Source of the DNA: Cinclus cinclus | Taxonomy: Eukaryota; Chordata; Aves; Passeriformes; Cinclidae | NCBI RefSeq assembly: GCF_963662255.1 | Contig: NC_085050.1 | Coordinates: 25,848,631 to 25,912,630 of the forward strand | Direction of reading: 5' to 3' | Length of the DNA stretch: 64,000 nucleotides | Part shown: piece after piece, positions 63,901 to 64,000 of the stretch | How the letters are laid out: every line of letters begins with the position of its first letter | How positions within the stretch are numbered: position 1 is the first letter of the stretch | Made by a program: the position numbers and the translations under genes | Notes under the pieces: model-generated | What the model was told of the DNA's origin: nothing | Seen by the model: the letters and a program-made list of their open reading frames with translations, nothing else | Database searches by the model: none

Positions 63901-64000
63901 CTTAGGATGTTTTAGCTAGAGCTACCCTGATCGTCAGTGATTTCTGTTCAAGACCTAAACTGAACAGCCTAGTGAGCAACAAAAATCAACACTACCAAAA
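51950..64000. other. non-coding AT-rich stretch
   Basis: No CpG island and no convincing exon. A minus-strand frame of 110 codons at 52215-52547 contains a short acceptor-led alternative reading ending in AFLGRPS, too weak to call. Frames of 118 codons at 58959-59315 and 105 codons at 59696-60013 on the plus strand have no protein-like features. An imperfect TTGGATG repeat lies near 59.49-59.51 kb. Confidence 0.45.
52670..52730 (+). repeat. short direct repeat with near-perfect palindrome
   Basis: Two related units, AGCTTGAAAAATTCCAGGAA and AGCTTAAAATTTTTCCAGGA, lie 33 bases apart. The second contains a perfect inverted repeat with ten-base arms (AAATTTTTCC at 52710-52719 and GGAAAAATTT at 52721-52730) around a single A, able to form a hairpin. 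The TTCC...GGAA core resembles a STAT or ETS pair, but this is inference. Confidence 0.7.

Noticed and set aside
1..64000. tRNA, rRNA, CRISPR array, endogenous retrovirus
   Set aside because: No tRNA B-box type motif with paired arms, no rRNA stretch, no regularly spaced repeats, and no long terminal repeats or retroviral-type frames were seen on reading.

Overview
The window looks like a piece of a vertebrate nuclear genome, most likely avian or another sauropsid. It is AT-rich and CpG-poor, has no compact open reading frames, carries two sharp CpG islands, and is dotted with microsatellites. It also holds relics that match the 3' end of CR1 LINEs (clearest at about 22.99-23.12 kb, then 42.48-42.53 kb and 49.71-49.75 kb). 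There are no bacterial-type operons, CRISPR arrays, rRNA genes or tRNA genes that I can see. Nearly all long reading frames are either chance frames in intronic or intergenic DNA or reverse-strand shadows.

The firmest gene signal is on the minus strand at 22.37-22.70 kb. A CpG island with GC boxes is followed by an ATG in good Kozak context, 25 codons, and a strong splice donor, and it reads as the promoter and first coding exon of a multi-exon gene running toward position 1. Downstream on the same strand are weaker exon-like blocks at 21.72-21.77, 15.56-15.68, 4.15-4.26 and 4.02-4.09 kb. The phases of the first three fit together (phase 1, then 1 to 0, then 0 to 0). The two blocks near 4 kb do not fit each other, so at least one is probably spurious. 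I do not recognise the protein and give no symbol.

A second possible promoter and first exon is on the minus strand at 37.87-38.26 kb. It has a TATA-like box next to an inverted CCAAT box, then an ATG-led exon of 58 codons that also ends in phase 1. It could be an alternative first exon of the same gene, with the CpG island at 41.56-41.99 kb as a further upstream promoter. Less certain exon-like signals are a terminal block with a predicted membrane helix and AATAAA at 27.05-27.29 kb (minus), a terminal block at 44.03-44.16 kb (minus), and a locally CpG-bearing segment at 51.69-51.88 kb that can be read as an exon on either strand.

The remaining stretches (most of 0-4, 5-15, 16-21, 23-27, 27-37, 39-41, 44-51 and 52-64 kb) hold only AT-rich non-coding sequence, homopolymer tracts and simple repeats as far as I can see. 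All exon calls rest on splice signals, frame and local CpG content read by eye. No homology search was possible.
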